Source: Chamaesiphon minutus PCC 6605 (lineage in GTDB: Bacteria > Cyanobacteriota > Cyanobacteriia > Cyanobacteriales > Chamaesiphonaceae). From it: DNA of 64,000 nucleotides. The notes under the pieces were generated by a model. The model was not told the DNA's origin. It saw nothing but the letters and a program-made list of their open reading frames with translations, and ran no database searches. Positions 17,678 to 27,065 of this stretch are shown piece by piece. The position numbers and the translations under genes are program-made. The stretch spans positions 1,426,001-1,490,000 of the forward strand of contig NC_019697.1 of assembly GCF_000317145.1 (NCBI RefSeq). Reading direction: 5' to 3'. Position 1 is the stretch's first letter, and the number at the start of each line of letters is the position of its first letter.

Positions 17678-18139
17678 ATGAGTAAAAATTTTGGCATCAG
17701 ATTCGTACCAGACCCCAATCGATCGGAAGAGATATTGCTGCATCGTTACTACAGCAATACCAGAGAGGGGATCTATGCAAAGTTAATCGCAAATGCAATG
17801 GCAATCGATCTGCCGCTAGCAATGGATGAATCGGGAGAGTGCGAGCGAGGCGAGATTGAAGCAGCGATCGATGACTCGCTAGCAACTTTACACTCAAAGA
17901 TCGATCGACTCAATCGTTTATCTCGGAGGCGCGGATTAGATTGTCACCTCCTAGCTCGATCGTTAAGTACAACAGCAGATGCGATCGCTGATGATGTGCG
18001 GCACACAACCACCGAGCGATCTCAAACCCACTCTCATCTACCTCTGATTGCGAACATCGATGCCGAGCGGGATGATGACCGACAGCCTATTCAGCCAGTG
18101 AGAAGAAAAATGCTGCTAGGACAGGAGGAAAATGGCTAG
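17678..18139 (+). CDS. Probable ParR-like partner of the ParM actin (153 aa)
   Basis: First gene of the segregation operon; overlaps the ParM start by 8 bp (GAGGAAAATGGCTAG). Actin-type partition systems pair a filament protein with a DNA-binding adaptor, and this gene is in the adaptor position, though in classical systems ParR lies downstream. N-terminus FGIRFVPDPNRSEEILLHRY followed by a helical region DDSLATLHSKIDRLNRLSRRRG and a charged tail. I do not recognise a ribbon-helix-helix by eye, so the function rests on context. Confidence 0.5.
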   Translation: MSKNFGIRFVPDPNRSEEILLHRYYSNTREGIYAKLIANAMAIDLPLAMDESGECERGEIEAAIDDSLATLHSKIDRLNRLSRRRGLDCHLLARSLSTTADAIADDVRHTTTERSQTHSHLPLIANIDAERDDDRQPIQPVRRKMLLGQEENG

Positions 18140-19277
18140 TAATATAGAGCATTTATACGCAGTTGTAGATTACGGAAGCAGCTCGCTCAAGTTTGTCTAC
18201 AGCCAAGAACTCGACGAAAATCCTCACTACTTCATGATGGAACCTGAAACGATCGAGATTCCTGCTGCTTCGATCGATGAATGTAGACAAAATTTTAATA
18301 CCTATCCAGTCGGACATGCTTTCGTGGGAATCGGAGGTCGTTACTATGCTGTTGGCGAATTAGCTCGAACTAGATTCCATTCGACGATGAATTATCACGA
18401 GCCAAAAACTAATAATGCTATTTGCCGCACCTTAGCAGCAATAGCAGTGGCGGTACGACTGTGTAGAATCAAGACTGGCAAAATCAGGTTATTCCTTTGC
18501 TGTGTGCTGCCTCCTGGCGAACTCCTAGACCGCGATATTCTGGAGGACGATCTCAGACAGGCGTTGACAAGCTTTGAAACGCCAATCGGCGAGCTTCGAG
18601 TCCAGCTCAAGTACTTTAATTGCCATCCTGAAGGTGGTGGATTATCGCTGTTTTACGAACACAAACGCGGCGATTTAGGCGATCGATCGCTGGGTGTAAT
18701 CATGATGGGACACAGAAATTCAAGCTGCTTTAAGCTCGCCAACAATACTTATAGCTCTTTTCGGTCTTGCGATCTGGGATTTATCTGGATGGTGAATTAC
18801 ATTCGATCGCGAACTTCAGGCTATCAAGATAACGATCTTACTGTTGCAGTTGCAACTTACTTACTCGGTAAAGAAGAGAATAAAGCACCGCTACTCAAAC
18901 TGTTACTTAGAAACACGGAAACCGGACGGGAAAAGGAACTAGATCGATTAATCGAAGCGATCGCCTCAGCTAAGATCGAATTTTGGCAGTCATTGAGCCA
19001 GTGGTTGCGGATTCAGCTTCCAAACATCGACGAAATTGTCTTCGGTGGCGGAGTCGGTCGAATATTTGCCCAGGAAATAGTCGATCGCTTTGAAAATAAG
19101 TTGTCTAACGTACCTGGAGAAAATCATCAGGCAATATATATCAATGGTGGATTGATTTATCCAGAAGGTACGTCGATTCCTGTAGAGCTACAAGATAGAT
19201 TTGCTGACGTGCAATGCCTGTGGGAGAAAGATATTCTGCCAATCGCTAAGTCTTATCACGGTAAGGATACTTTATAA
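18132..19277 (+). CDS. ParM/StbA-like plasmid segregation actin (381 aa)
   Basis: Actin-fold ATPase that would form filaments pushing plasmid copies apart. Phosphate-1 loop is VVDYGSSSLKFVYS (about 11-24), a second loop lies at LGVIMMGHRNSSCF, and the adenosine motif is EIVFGGGVGRIFAQEI (about 302-317). The region YYAVGELA after a VGIGGRYY turn is typical of cyanobacterial ParM relatives. Start chosen at ATG 18132 with AGGAGG 5 bp upstream. A hairpin follows the stop. Confidence 0.8.
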   Translation: MASNIEHLYAVVDYGSSSLKFVYSQELDENPHYFMMEPETIEIPAASIDECRQNFNTYPVGHAFVGIGGRYYAVGELARTRFHSTMNYHEPKTNNAICRTLAAIAVAVRLCRIKTGKIRLFLCCVLPPGELLDRDILEDDLRQALTSFETPIGELRVQLKYFNCHPEGGGLSLFYEHKRGDLGDRSLGVIMMGHRNSSCFKLANNTYSSFRSCDLGFIWMVNYIRSRTSGYQDNDLTVAVATYLLGKEENKAPLLKLLLRNTETGREKELDRLIEAIASAKIEFWQSLSQWLRIQLPNIDEIVFGGGVGRIFAQEIVDRFENKLSNVPGENHQAIYINGGLIYPEGTSIPVELQDRFADVQCLWEKDILPIAKSYHGKDTL

Positions 19278-19291
19278 GTGTTCGGTTTCTC

Positions 19292-19318
19292 ATCTAACGC
19301 ACCTAGTGTGCGTTAGAT
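19292..19318. terminator. Hairpin after the ParM gene
   Basis: Perfect 11-bp arms ATCTAACGCAC and GTGCGTTAGAT with a CTAGT loop, 15 bp after the stop. No T-run follows, so it is either a factor-dependent terminator or a protein site. Confidence 0.45.
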
Positions 19319-19375
19319 CCGGCAGCACTAGGAAAATATACAGAATATTTCGGAAAGTAAAAAATTTCCACCGCT

Positions 19376-19422
19376 CTACCACTCGTCGCGTGCGGGTTTG
19401 CTAGAATCGGAGCGAGTGGTAG
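19376..19422. repeat. Inverted repeat between ParM and WD40 genes
   Basis: Arms CTACCACTCG (19376-19385) and CGAGTGGTAG (19413-19422) around a 27-nt loop. It resembles half a tRNA by eye but no full cloverleaf can be drawn. Confidence 0.4.
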
Positions 19423-19439
19423 CACATAGAAACCACACT

Positions 19440-19562
19440 ATGGTTGCCAAAGCATCGCACACAAGGAACAAAAGAATGGATCAAATATATATCCAGAGAG
19501 AGTTACGTCGAAATGAATACGCGAAAATAGTAACAGAAAGATTTAATTCGATCGTAGGCTAA
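19440..19562 (+). CDS. Possible small basic protein (40 aa)
   Basis: ATG 19440 to TAA 19562, product MVAKASHTRNKRMDQIYIQR followed by ELRRNEYAKIVTERFNSIVG. It is rich in Arg/Lys and ends 67 bp before the WD40 gene. No clear ribosome site; it may instead be leader sequence. Confidence 0.25.
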   Translation: MVAKASHTRNKRMDQIYIQRELRRNEYAKIVTERFNSIVG

Positions 19563-19629
19563 GACGATCGCAGCTCGAACAGTTAGAAATATATAAAGCT
19601 GTCAATAGACTAAATATTAAGAAACAATT

Positions 19630-21735
19630 ATGGAAACACTCAATCGACGGAAGATGCTCAAAAAGCTGATTGGTGTTAGTGTTGGGACGACCATTGCCCA
19701 AGTATTAGGAGTGGGACAGTCTCTTAATGCGATAACTGCTTTAGCTGATGTCTCGTCAAATAGTGAAAATATTAATATTCTTAATTATGGACTTCGTTTA
19801 GATTATGATTTTCTCAGCCCGATCTCTAAGGGAATTGGTGGAGGTATAGGAGAGTTTAGTTACTCGATTGGAGAAGCGGGTGCAAACACTGTTAGAGGCG
19901 CGGGAGAAGCAGGCGGAAACGTTTTACGTGGCATTGGCGAAGGACTCAGAGAACGTTTGAGAGATATTATTTCTAATGCTGAAGGTAAACGGAAATTAAT
20001 AGAATTCTCTCAGCAACAGGATTTGCAGAGGAAACGCGAAATAATCGAGCTAATGCGCGATTCTCTGCGCGAGGATCGAGACAAACAAATCGCTCTGAAA
20101 TTAACCGAGATTCAATCTAATTGGGATTTACAAAATTGGAATGGCGTTCTGAGTCGTCAGGAGACAGAAGATCTATTAAAACAGCAGAAAGACTGTTTGG
20201 TAATTTTGATGTCACCTCCGGAAATTAGTATAGATGCTCCGGCATCGATTCGGAATAATCTGCAAATTGAATTAAACGAGCTAGAATCATTCTTAGTAAA
20301 CTATTATCCAGACAGCGATCGATCGCACCAAGTTAAGTTTTATAGTGATTATTTTAAACGTCCGATAGGTAATATTAATGTAGATCAATTACAAAAAATT
20401 TTAGCTCCCGTACCGACCGTTATTCTCGATTTAGATGTCACCGACTATACTTATAAGGTAAAGGTTCATTTTTGGGGCGTACAAAATAATCAACGTCGCT
20501 TCTATTCTAGTAAGGTGTGGAATTGGGAAAGAGGTAATAAGGAACTAATCTCAAAAGGGGCTGAAGAAAAAGAAGCTTTGCGAACGATCCGACAGACGAT
20601 CGTTAACACTAATAAGTTTTTAGCTGCTTATATAGCCGATCTATATTACCTCAATCTCGATCCTTATTATGAAATTAAGTTCCCCAAAATTAGTGCCGAA
20701 CTCAACCAAGCTGGATTGGATGATAATTGGCTTCAACCCTACGTGGACGATCTGAAAAAAATTCAACTTAGCGAACAAAAAATCTACGAAAGTGAGTTAA
20801 AGGTATTAGCTGATGCCACCGAAGAGGAGGAAACGATTAGAACAGAGGCTCAAAAATGGAAATTAATAAATACTTTGTCTGGTCATTCTGGTACGATTCA
20901 TTCGATTGCAATTAGTCCAGATGGACAGATGCTTGTCAGCAGTAGCGATGACAAAACAATTAAAGTATGGAATTTAAAAACAGGAGAACTTCTTAACTCC
21001 ATTGAAGGGCTTTCAACTGAATTTAATTCGATTGCAATTAGTCCAGATGGACAGATGATTGTCAGTAGTAATGGTAAAACAATTACACTATGGAGTCTAA
21101 AGACAGGAGAACTTCTTAACGCGATTCAAGGTCATTCAGGTGAGCTAGATTCTTTTGCAATTAGTCCAGATGGGCAGATGATTGCTAGTAGTAGTACCGA
21201 CAATACAATGGATCTGTGGAGTCTAAAAACTGGGAAACTTCTTCGCACAATTGAAAAACTTTCATTGGTGGCATTTAGTAGGCTTGGCTATATTGTTGCC
21301 AGAGATAGCAATAATACTAAAATATTGGATCTAGAGACTGGTAAAATTATCCGCTCGATTGAAGGACTTGCCCTAGAAATCAGTCCAGATGGACAAAAAA
21401 TACCTGTAGTTGATAGTAAAACTGAAACTATTAAGCTATGGAATCTAGAAACTGGAAATATATACACATGGGGGTTGTCCAACGCAGCACTTTTTAAAGG
21501 TTCATATTTAGGAAATAGTACAATTAGTCCAGATGGAAGGATTCTTGTCAATGGAGATAGTAATGGTAAAGTTAAACTATGGAATCTCAAAACAGGGGAA
21601 CTTCTTCGCGTCCTTGAAGGACATTCAAATTGGATTTCTTCAAATTGGATCTATTCTGTTGCAATTAGTCCGAATGGGCACACTCTTGCTAGCGGTCGTA
21701 GTGATAAAACTATTGAAATTTGGTCGAATATTTAG
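19630..21735 (+). CDS. WD40-repeat protein with a Tat-like signal (701 aa)
   Basis: Begins METLNRRKMLKKLIGVSVG: a twin-arginine signature (R6, R7, then K-M-L-K) before a hydrophobic segment, so it may be exported folded to the periplasm or thylakoid lumen. Residues 75-125 are glycine rich (GIGGGIGEFS, GGNVLRGIGEGL), followed by a long helical domain (about 125-410) that I do not recognise. From about 415 to the end there are six or seven WD40 blades, several decayed, with the SPDGQMLVSSSDDKTIKVWN pattern. Such C-terminal propellers usually bind partners. It stands alone between hairpins; a repeat-mediated change in blade number is likely. Confidence 0.8.
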   Translation: METLNRRKMLKKLIGVSVGTTIAQVLGVGQSLNAITALADVSSNSENINILNYGLRLDYDFLSPISKGIGGGIGEFSYSIGEAGANTVRGAGEAGGNVLRGIGEGLRERLRDIISNAEGKRKLIEFSQQQDLQRKREIIELMRDSLREDRDKQIALKLTEIQSNWDLQNWNGVLSRQETEDLLKQQKDCLVILMSPPEISIDAPASIRNNLQIELNELESFLVNYYPDSDRSHQVKFYSDYFKRPIGNINVDQLQKILAPVPTVILDLDVTDYTYKVKVHFWGVQNNQRRFYSSKVWNWERGNKELISKGAEEKEALRTIRQTIVNTNKFLAAYIADLYYLNLDPYYEIKFPKISAELNQAGLDDNWLQPYVDDLKKIQLSEQKIYESELKVLADATEEEETIRTEAQKWKLINTLSGHSGTIHSIAISPDGQMLVSSSDDKTIKVWNLKTGELLNSIEGLSTEFNSIAISPDGQMIVSSNGKTITLWSLKTGELLNAIQGHSGELDSFAISPDGQMIASSSTDNTMDLWSLKTGKLLRTIEKLSLVAFSRLGYIVARDSNNTKILDLETGKIIRSIEGLALEISPDGQKIPVVDSKTETIKLWNLETGNIYTWGLSNAALFKGSYLGNSTISPDGRILVNGDSNGKVKLWNLKTGELLRVLEGHSNWISSNWIYSVAISPNGHTLASGRSDKTIEIWSNI

Positions 21736-21846
21736 ATTTATGTTCAATTGGTGCAATAATTGATGGTTCTCCAGTGGCTAGTGGGCTAGTTTTCACATCA
21801 AACTACTAATATCAAAATATTCTATCGAAATATTGTCGTTGTTAAA

Positions 21847-22116
21847 TCAATTAGCTTTTGTAAATTTCATAATACTAACTTCTTTGCCTATACCAGCATT
21901 GGTAAGTTTGTAAAGCTCGTTGATTGAATAATCATTATATTCTGAATATGATAGCTTGACTGCCGAACCTACACGAGGAATAGCTTCATTATCGTACCAA
22001 TAAGTCCAAACGTAATACTGCTGACCATTTGGTAATTGAATTAAAGTTTTAGCTCCATCATTAGCAGCGTCATAACCAATTTTTTGAACTATTGTTACCA
22101 AAGTTGTTTTAGACAT
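21847..22116 (-). CDS. Small hypothetical protein (89 aa)
   Basis: Unrecognised. MSKTTLVTIVQKIGYDAAND, then a Tyr/Trp-rich beta segment QQYYVWTYWYDNEAIPRVG and a charged end. ATG has AGGAGC upstream (read on the minus strand, AAAAAGGAGCTATCTTGC), a plausible ribosome site. Monocistronic, converging on the WD40 gene. Confidence 0.6.
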   Translation of the reverse strand: MSKTTLVTIVQKIGYDAANDGAKTLIQLPNGQQYYVWTYWYDNEAIPRVGSAVKLSYSEYNDYSINELYKLTNAGIGKEVSIMKFTKAN

Positions 22117-22264
22117 GCAAGATAGCTCCTTTTTAAACTAACAAACTAGAGTGAATTAGATTTGATAGATCTTACCACTTTAACACTACAATAATTTAAT
22201 ATTAAAGCGGCATGATTTTATTATTTCTTATGTTATCTTGTTAGTAGTGATATCGACCGCTCTT

Positions 22265-22300
22265 GAGAAGTCACTGTAATGCTACTTACAATGACTTCTC
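22265..22300 (-). terminator. Hairpin after the DUF932 gene
   Basis: Arms GAGAAGTCACTGTAA and TTACAATGACTTCTC (one mismatch, a G-U pair in RNA) 11 bp beyond the DUF932 stop. No U-run follows on the minus strand. Confidence 0.45.
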
Positions 22301-22310
22301 GCCATTTTAG

Positions 22311-23030
22311 CTAGTTACTGGCTGTTGCTACTTCGCGCCAAGTGCTTTGCGGCAAGTACAGCACGCTCGAACCCAACCGCTCGACTTCAGTTGCCCGATC
22401 GTAAGATTCGATATCTTCCGCAGTGCGGGTGACTGCATTCAACATGCCAAACCGCGACAAGTCACCAGAACGAATCAAATGGTCGAGAACCGAACTAGAT
22501 TCGTCACTGTTTAAGCCAATTGCTTTGGCGGTAAGCTCGACAGCCTTTGCCGAATGACCAGTGATGAGGTCGTTCTTAGAAGCTTGCAGATCGGCAACGG
22601 CATCGCGGAACGTGGTGATGCTGATTGCATTTCGTACTAGATCGCGAATCTTCAACTTGAAGGCGTTATCGATCGCTTGCACGGTATCCGAAGCATATAA
22701 ATCGGTGCTTTCATTCGCACGACCCGCATGGTTCTTCCGCTGCTTGGCATCTTTGAGCGTTAAGCCATTGGTGCAAACTAATCGATAGATAAAGGGTTCG
22801 ACCGAGATCGAGCCATTGCCGAGTTCGCCATTCGACAGCACGAATCCTGCTTGAACTGGGTCGCCAACCGAGATAGCAGCTTCAATGTTGGTGTTAATAA
22901 CTTTGAGGTACATCTTCTCGTCGGTGACGTTGCAGCTTGCGATCCGAATGCCATCACCCATTTCAGCCAGCTCAGGCATTACCATTGCGAGAATCTCGTG
23001 GTTGTCTACGATCCGATAGCGATTAGAAAG
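22311..23030 (-). pseudogene. DUF932 protein, C-terminal exon (interrupted by a group II intron)
   Basis: C-terminal two thirds of a plasmid/phage-type DUF932 protein. The frame begins at the intron border with LSNRYRIVDNHEILAMVMPE, and continues through FVLSNGELGNGSISVEPFIY and RLVCTNGL, the family's most recognisable segment. Its N-terminal part is at 27081-27410. The two exons total 1050 bp (349 aa) if one shared C at the junction is counted once, so the gene would be functional after splicing. DUF932 proteins are common plasmid genes of unknown role. Confidence 0.8.
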
Positions 23031-23071
23031 GTAGAGTCGAGGGAGACTATTATGTCTCGCCCCTCTCTGTT

Positions 23072-23106
23072 AGATCTGGACGTGCGACTTTCACCGCATC
23101 CAGCTC
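23072..23106 (-). ncRNA. Domain V of group II intron 1
   Basis: Minus-strand GAGCTGGATGCGGTGAAAG continues with TCGCACGTCCAGATCT, the catalytic stem with its GTGAAA tetraloop region and bulge. It sits 40 nt from the 3' border, as expected. Confidence 0.85.
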
Positions 23107-23115
23107 CCGATATTC

Positions 23116-23846
23116 TTAGCTTGCGCTTTTGCTCATGTGTATATAATCGTGACAGGATTCATGTATTGCTACAAGATTTTTCTGTTTCCAATTATCATGA
23201 TTTCCATCTACATGGTGTAAATGTATTCTCTCTTCTCCTACGAATTTTAAGCCGCAGGATGCACATGAATGGTGTTGCTTTTTGAGCAGTTTAGAGATAG
23301 TTCCGTCATAGAGTTTGCTTTTACGTTCGCTCCAGTAGACTATATCCCCGTCATAAGGTGATTTATTGCCTTTGACATTGATATGTTTATTTTCGGAATA
23401 GGGAACTGTAGGAAACGCTTTTTCCAGTAATTTCTTACAAGTGTATCGGTTCTGTTTAGTTTCCTTATTGAATACCGTAAATGTTCTTCTGCGGATGGAG
23501 CTTATGGAACTTCTAGTCCCCGCCATCTGACAGTATCTATGGTAATTCAGCCATCCTCTAACCACAGGTGCTAGCTTTTGGGCTTTGACTGCGGCACCAT
23601 AATTCGAGCCGTTGACAATTGCTTTTACCTTCTTACGGAATACTTTAAAATTGTCCACTGATGGAACGCATCTAAATTTTCCGTTGTTTTGCACTTTGAA
23701 GTGCCAACCGAGGAAGTCAAAGCCATCTGTCGTAGCGGTTACTCTAGTTTTACTCGCGCTAACATTCATTCCTCTCGCTGTTAGGAATTCTTGGATTTTG
23801 TCTAGGATTACTTTTTCATCGTCTTCGGGGCGAAGGATGATTACCA
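23116..23846 (-). pseudogene. Intron 1 maturase, 3' exon: RT end, X domain and HNH
   Basis: Begins at the intron 2 border with VIILRPEDDEKVILDKIQEF, directly continuing the YADD box of the 5' part. It contains the FDFLGWHFKV box, the X/maturase region (LAPVVRGWLNYHRYCQM) and a zinc-type HNH nuclease (CASCGLKF, HLHHVDGNHDNW, HESCHDYIH). Joined to 25715-26711 the coding length is 1728 bp, an exact multiple of three, giving 575 aa with a restored YADDMVIIL box. The listed frame upstream of 23846 belongs to intron 2. Confidence 0.85.
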
Positions 23847-23885
23847 GTAGAGTCGCCCAGAGGAACCACCCCTCCAGGCGCTCGC

Positions 23886-23920
23886 AGAACCGGACGTGAA
23901 CGTCTCCGCTCATCCGGCTC
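23886..23920 (-). ncRNA. Domain V of group II intron 2
   Basis: Minus-strand GAGCCGGATGAGCGGAGACG followed by TTCACGTCCGGTTCT, the typical GAGC...CGTCCGGTTC stem. A domain VI stem (GGAGGGGTGGTTCCTC) lies before the 3' border. Confidence 0.9.
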
Positions 23921-23923
23921 CTA

Positions 23924-25168
23924 TTATCCAGCCGCCATATACAGCAATCCCCAGTGAGCAAACAGGTTCGGCTGTTTTCGCGCTATGCGTCTCAACCATT
24001 GTGCTGCCTGCCGCCGATGATTCCGTAGACGTTTGTATTTCCGCGTCGCCCACATGACTAGGCGACGTTCCAAGCATTTTAGGGTCGGGTATAGGGCTGA
24101 CTTGTAGTAGCGACCATAGTAGTTAATCCAACCTCTAATGACTGGATTAAACATCCTGGCCAGGTCTTCTAACTTTTTATCGCTCCTTAATTGCCAGTCC
24201 CACTGGCGCGATGTCTTCCGAATCGCCTTAGCTGCCTGATTACTAATCGCTGGAGTAAAGTTGATGAAGTGTTTTCCCCATCGATTCTTTGACCTGCGAG
24301 GTCTAAATGTATACCCCAAAAAGTCAAAGCTGGTGAGGGGATATTCTTCCCGTCGGTCATCATCCTTGCAATAGACTATATTCGTCTTTTCTGGATGAAG
24401 TTCCAACCCAACTTCCTTCATGCGCTCATTTAGGTCTTGCTTCAGCTTTTGCGCCTGGGCTTCGCTCTTACAGTGACACACCGCATCATCCGCATACCGC
24501 TCAAATTGAATGTCCGGATTTTTCCGCTCCATCCACTTGTCGAATGCGTAATGCAAAAACAGATTCGCCAGCAATGGACTGGCAACTCCGCCTTGCGGTA
24601 GCCCTTTGTCTGGAAGTTGTTTGGTGCCATCTGGCATCTGAATCGGTGACTTTAGCCAGCGTTCGATGTACAGAATTACCCATTTCTCTTCCGTATGTAC
24701 GCGCACCGCCCGCATCATCAGCTCATGGTCGATGTTATCGAAAAAGCCTTTGATGTCTAGCTCTAGCACCCAGTTGCTTTTCCAGCAACGTTTTCGCGCC
24801 ATTCCCACCGCATCTAATGCCGATTTTCCCGGTCGATAGCCATATGAATCTGGATGGAAGTGTTTTTCCAATTCCGGTTCCAATAAATCTTTGGCTACCA
24901 TCTGGGCTACCCGATCTGACACAGTCGGAATTCCCAATGGCCTCATCCTGCCGTCTCCTTTTGGTATTTCTACCCGTAGAACCGGGGATGGAAAGTAGCT
25001 GCCAGATGTCATCCGATTCCATAATTTGTAGAGGTTATCCGACAGATTCTCTTCAAACTTTTCGATCGTCTGTCCATCTACTCCAGCCGCTCCCTTGTTG
25101 GCTTTGACCCGTTTATATGCTTCCCAAACTTGGCGTTTGGTGATACTCAACGGCTTTGCTTGTTCCAT
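23924..25168 (-). CDS. ltrA: Intron 2 reverse transcriptase/maturase (414 aa)
   Basis: Complete LtrA-type intron-encoded protein for splicing and retrohoming of intron 2. Begins MEQAKPLSITKRQVWEAY; RT motifs include GAAGVDGQTIEKF, IPKGDGRMRPLGIPTVSDR, SYGYRPGKSA, LELDIKGFFDNIDH, GLPQGGVASPLLAN, RYADDAVCH and DFLGYTF, then the X domain (FNPVIRGWINYYGRYY). No HNH is visible, so it may rely on nascent-strand priming. The frame is open upstream to 25339, but ATG 25168 is preferred: GGGAGG lies 7 bp before it and the family usually starts here. Stop lies 4 bp before domain V. Confidence 0.92.
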   Translation of the reverse strand: MEQAKPLSITKRQVWEAYKRVKANKGAAGVDGQTIEKFEENLSDNLYKLWNRMTSGSYFPSPVLRVEIPKGDGRMRPLGIPTVSDRVAQMVAKDLLEPELEKHFHPDSYGYRPGKSALDAVGMARKRCWKSNWVLELDIKGFFDNIDHELMMRAVRVHTEEKWVILYIERWLKSPIQMPDGTKQLPDKGLPQGGVASPLLANLFLHYAFDKWMERKNPDIQFERYADDAVCHCKSEAQAQKLKQDLNERMKEVGLELHPEKTNIVYCKDDDRREEYPLTSFDFLGYTFRPRRSKNRWGKHFINFTPAISNQAAKAIRKTSRQWDWQLRSDKKLEDLARMFNPVIRGWINYYGRYYKSALYPTLKCLERRLVMWATRKYKRLRNHRRQAAQWLRRIARKQPNLFAHWGLLYMAAG

Positions 25169-25714
25169 TTGAATCCTCCCGATTTCCGGTTGTTCGATTT
25201 TTCCAAGCTGGACAATGCTTCCCCTTCGCTCCCATCCCATTACAGGATGTTCTTCGCTACTACGGGTCGCTCCGCCCCTGCCACCTGCATCGGTACTCTC
25301 ACACTTATGGGGCTTCCACTTGTGTTTCTCCCTTATCATCAGGATGGCAGGTTCCCACGTTCCACATCAGAGCCTAGATCGAGTTCACGCCGTCTTCATG
25401 CCGGAGGCCATCTGGCCAGTAATCAGGTTGCTGCCAGACTAATCCCGAAGTAACGACTACCCCTCGGTTTTGACCTCATTCCTATGCTTTCGACACTTCA
25501 TCAACGGTTCACTCGCGTTCGTCTCCTCGATCCTTACCTGACAGAGTCTTGCTCTGCCTTTTCCGTAACGCTCACCACCTCGGCTCTTTACCGATGCAGC
25601 TTACGGTGGTTTGAAGCCTCCACCTGAATGGCGGCTCCGAGGGGCCTTCCCTCATCTCTTATGCAGCATAGCTGCCAGGAGGACTTCGTCCTCCTATGCG
25701 CCTTCGTGGCACAC

Positions 25715-26711
25715 TGTCATCCGCATAACGGATTGTTGGTTCTATCCATTTGCTCTTAGTGGGGTCTTTGTATCTGTGGATACTTTCGATCCCGTTGAGG
25801 GCGATGTTTGCCAACAGAGGACTCACTACTCCACCTTGTTGTGTTCCTTGTTCTGGAAATCCTGCATTCGTTCCAGCTTTCAGACATCTGAAGATGCCTA
25901 GCTTTAGCCCTGTAGGGGCGATTAGGTTGTCCATGATACAGGTGTGTGAGATTCTGTCAAAGCACTTTTCGATATCTAATTCGATTACTCGTTTATGGAT
26001 ACCATTAGCGTTTGAGCGTAGATTGAGGAACAGTTGTTTCTGGGCATCATGAGCCGAACGTCCCGTTCTAAAACCATAGCTTCTAGCGTGAAAAGTGGCT
26101 TCGTGTGCTGGTTCTAAGGCGTACTTTGCTAGGCATTGCCAAGCTCGGTCTGCAATGGTGGGTACTTTAAGCGTTCGGGTAGTTCCGTCCTTTTTAGGGA
26201 TTGGAATGGAGCGAAGCTTATTGTGTGACCATGTGTTAACATTTGCTTTAAGATTTTGTTCTAAAGCGAAGCGTTCTTCAAATGAGAGGGACGCTTTTCC
26301 GTCAACGCCTGCCGTCTTTTTCCCAGCATTAAGCTGTGTAACCTGTCGTATTGCAAGAAATCTTGCAGCTTTGGATTTGAGAATTAGTTTCTGTAAAGAC
26401 CGCGCTTTCCGCTTGTCCCCAACTCGAACTGCTTCGTACACGCGCTTCTGTAGGCGGAATAGCTCTTTACGGAATTTCTTCCATGGGAGATTCTTCCAAG
26501 ATTCACTAGTTTTTAGACTGTGCCCAATCATTCTCTGCATTGCTTTGTGTAATCTGAATACCTTGCGGCAATTACGCCGCATCCTACCCGAATCTGAGGG
26601 ATTAATCCGCTCGTCTGGTCTACCGTCAAGGCGACCCCTGACAGACCTCAAATTCGTTTTTATTCGTTCCCCTCGATAGATAGTTAATCCGGTTAGGTGG
26701 TGCCATTTCAA
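25715..26711 (-). pseudogene. Intron 1 maturase, 5' exon: RT fingers and palm
   Basis: N-terminal portion of the outer intron's reverse transcriptase: GKKTAGVDGKASLSFEER, IPIPKKDGTTRTLKVPTIAD, SYGFRTGRSAHDA, IELDIEKCFDRISH, GTQQGGVVSPLLANI and the RYADD box, where intron 2 starts. The unspliced frame runs on into a short junk tail ending at 25659. The TTG at 26711 is the earliest start; a later ATG (for example at MRRNCRKVF) is possible. Translation of the full maturase needs intron 2 to be removed. Confidence 0.85.
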
Positions 26712-27065
26712 CTGTCAGAACCCCATACTCTTGCCACTAACCATTCCATATTGTGGCGGGATACTAATCTCTGACCATCTCGGACTTATGGATTGCGTCC
26801 GTATTGCGCTAAGTTGCTTTTCTAGGCATCTGTTTCACCATTTGGATTTCCCTATTAGCACCAGTGTCCCCTGCAATTGAGGTCTGATTGTGCTCTGTTC
26901 CCCGCTTCAGTCTCTAGAATTCCGAGTCTAGTCGCTGGGGGCAGTTAAGGATTCACATCTGAGTTTGATGGGAGGGACTTACACCCTCATACATCAAGGA
27001 GTTCAACTGGACTATTATGTCTAGTTGGAGTTAGTATTTACGGACTGGGTACCGTGATTCCTAAC

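Larger units (their letters stand above)
23847..25714 (-). mobile_element. Group II intron 2 (inner, nested in the maturase gene of intron 1)
   Basis: Starts GTGTGCCACG at 25714 and ends GGCGACTCTAC at 23847 (1868 nt). Domain V at 23886-23920. Precise removal rebuilds the RT active site Y-A-D-D-M-V of the host intron, so the insertion point is exactly after the second Asp codon plus one base. Encodes its own complete maturase. Confidence 0.9.

Noticed and set aside
19370-19425. tRNA-like sequence (AGTGGTAGAGC-type D-loop on the minus strand)
   Set aside because: Only the D-arm-like inverted repeat is present; no acceptor stem or anticodon arm can be paired.
25130-25453. Overlapping plus-strand ORFs across the group II introns
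   Set aside because: They run antisense to the maturase genes and the structured intron ends and lack ribosome sites; they are shadows.
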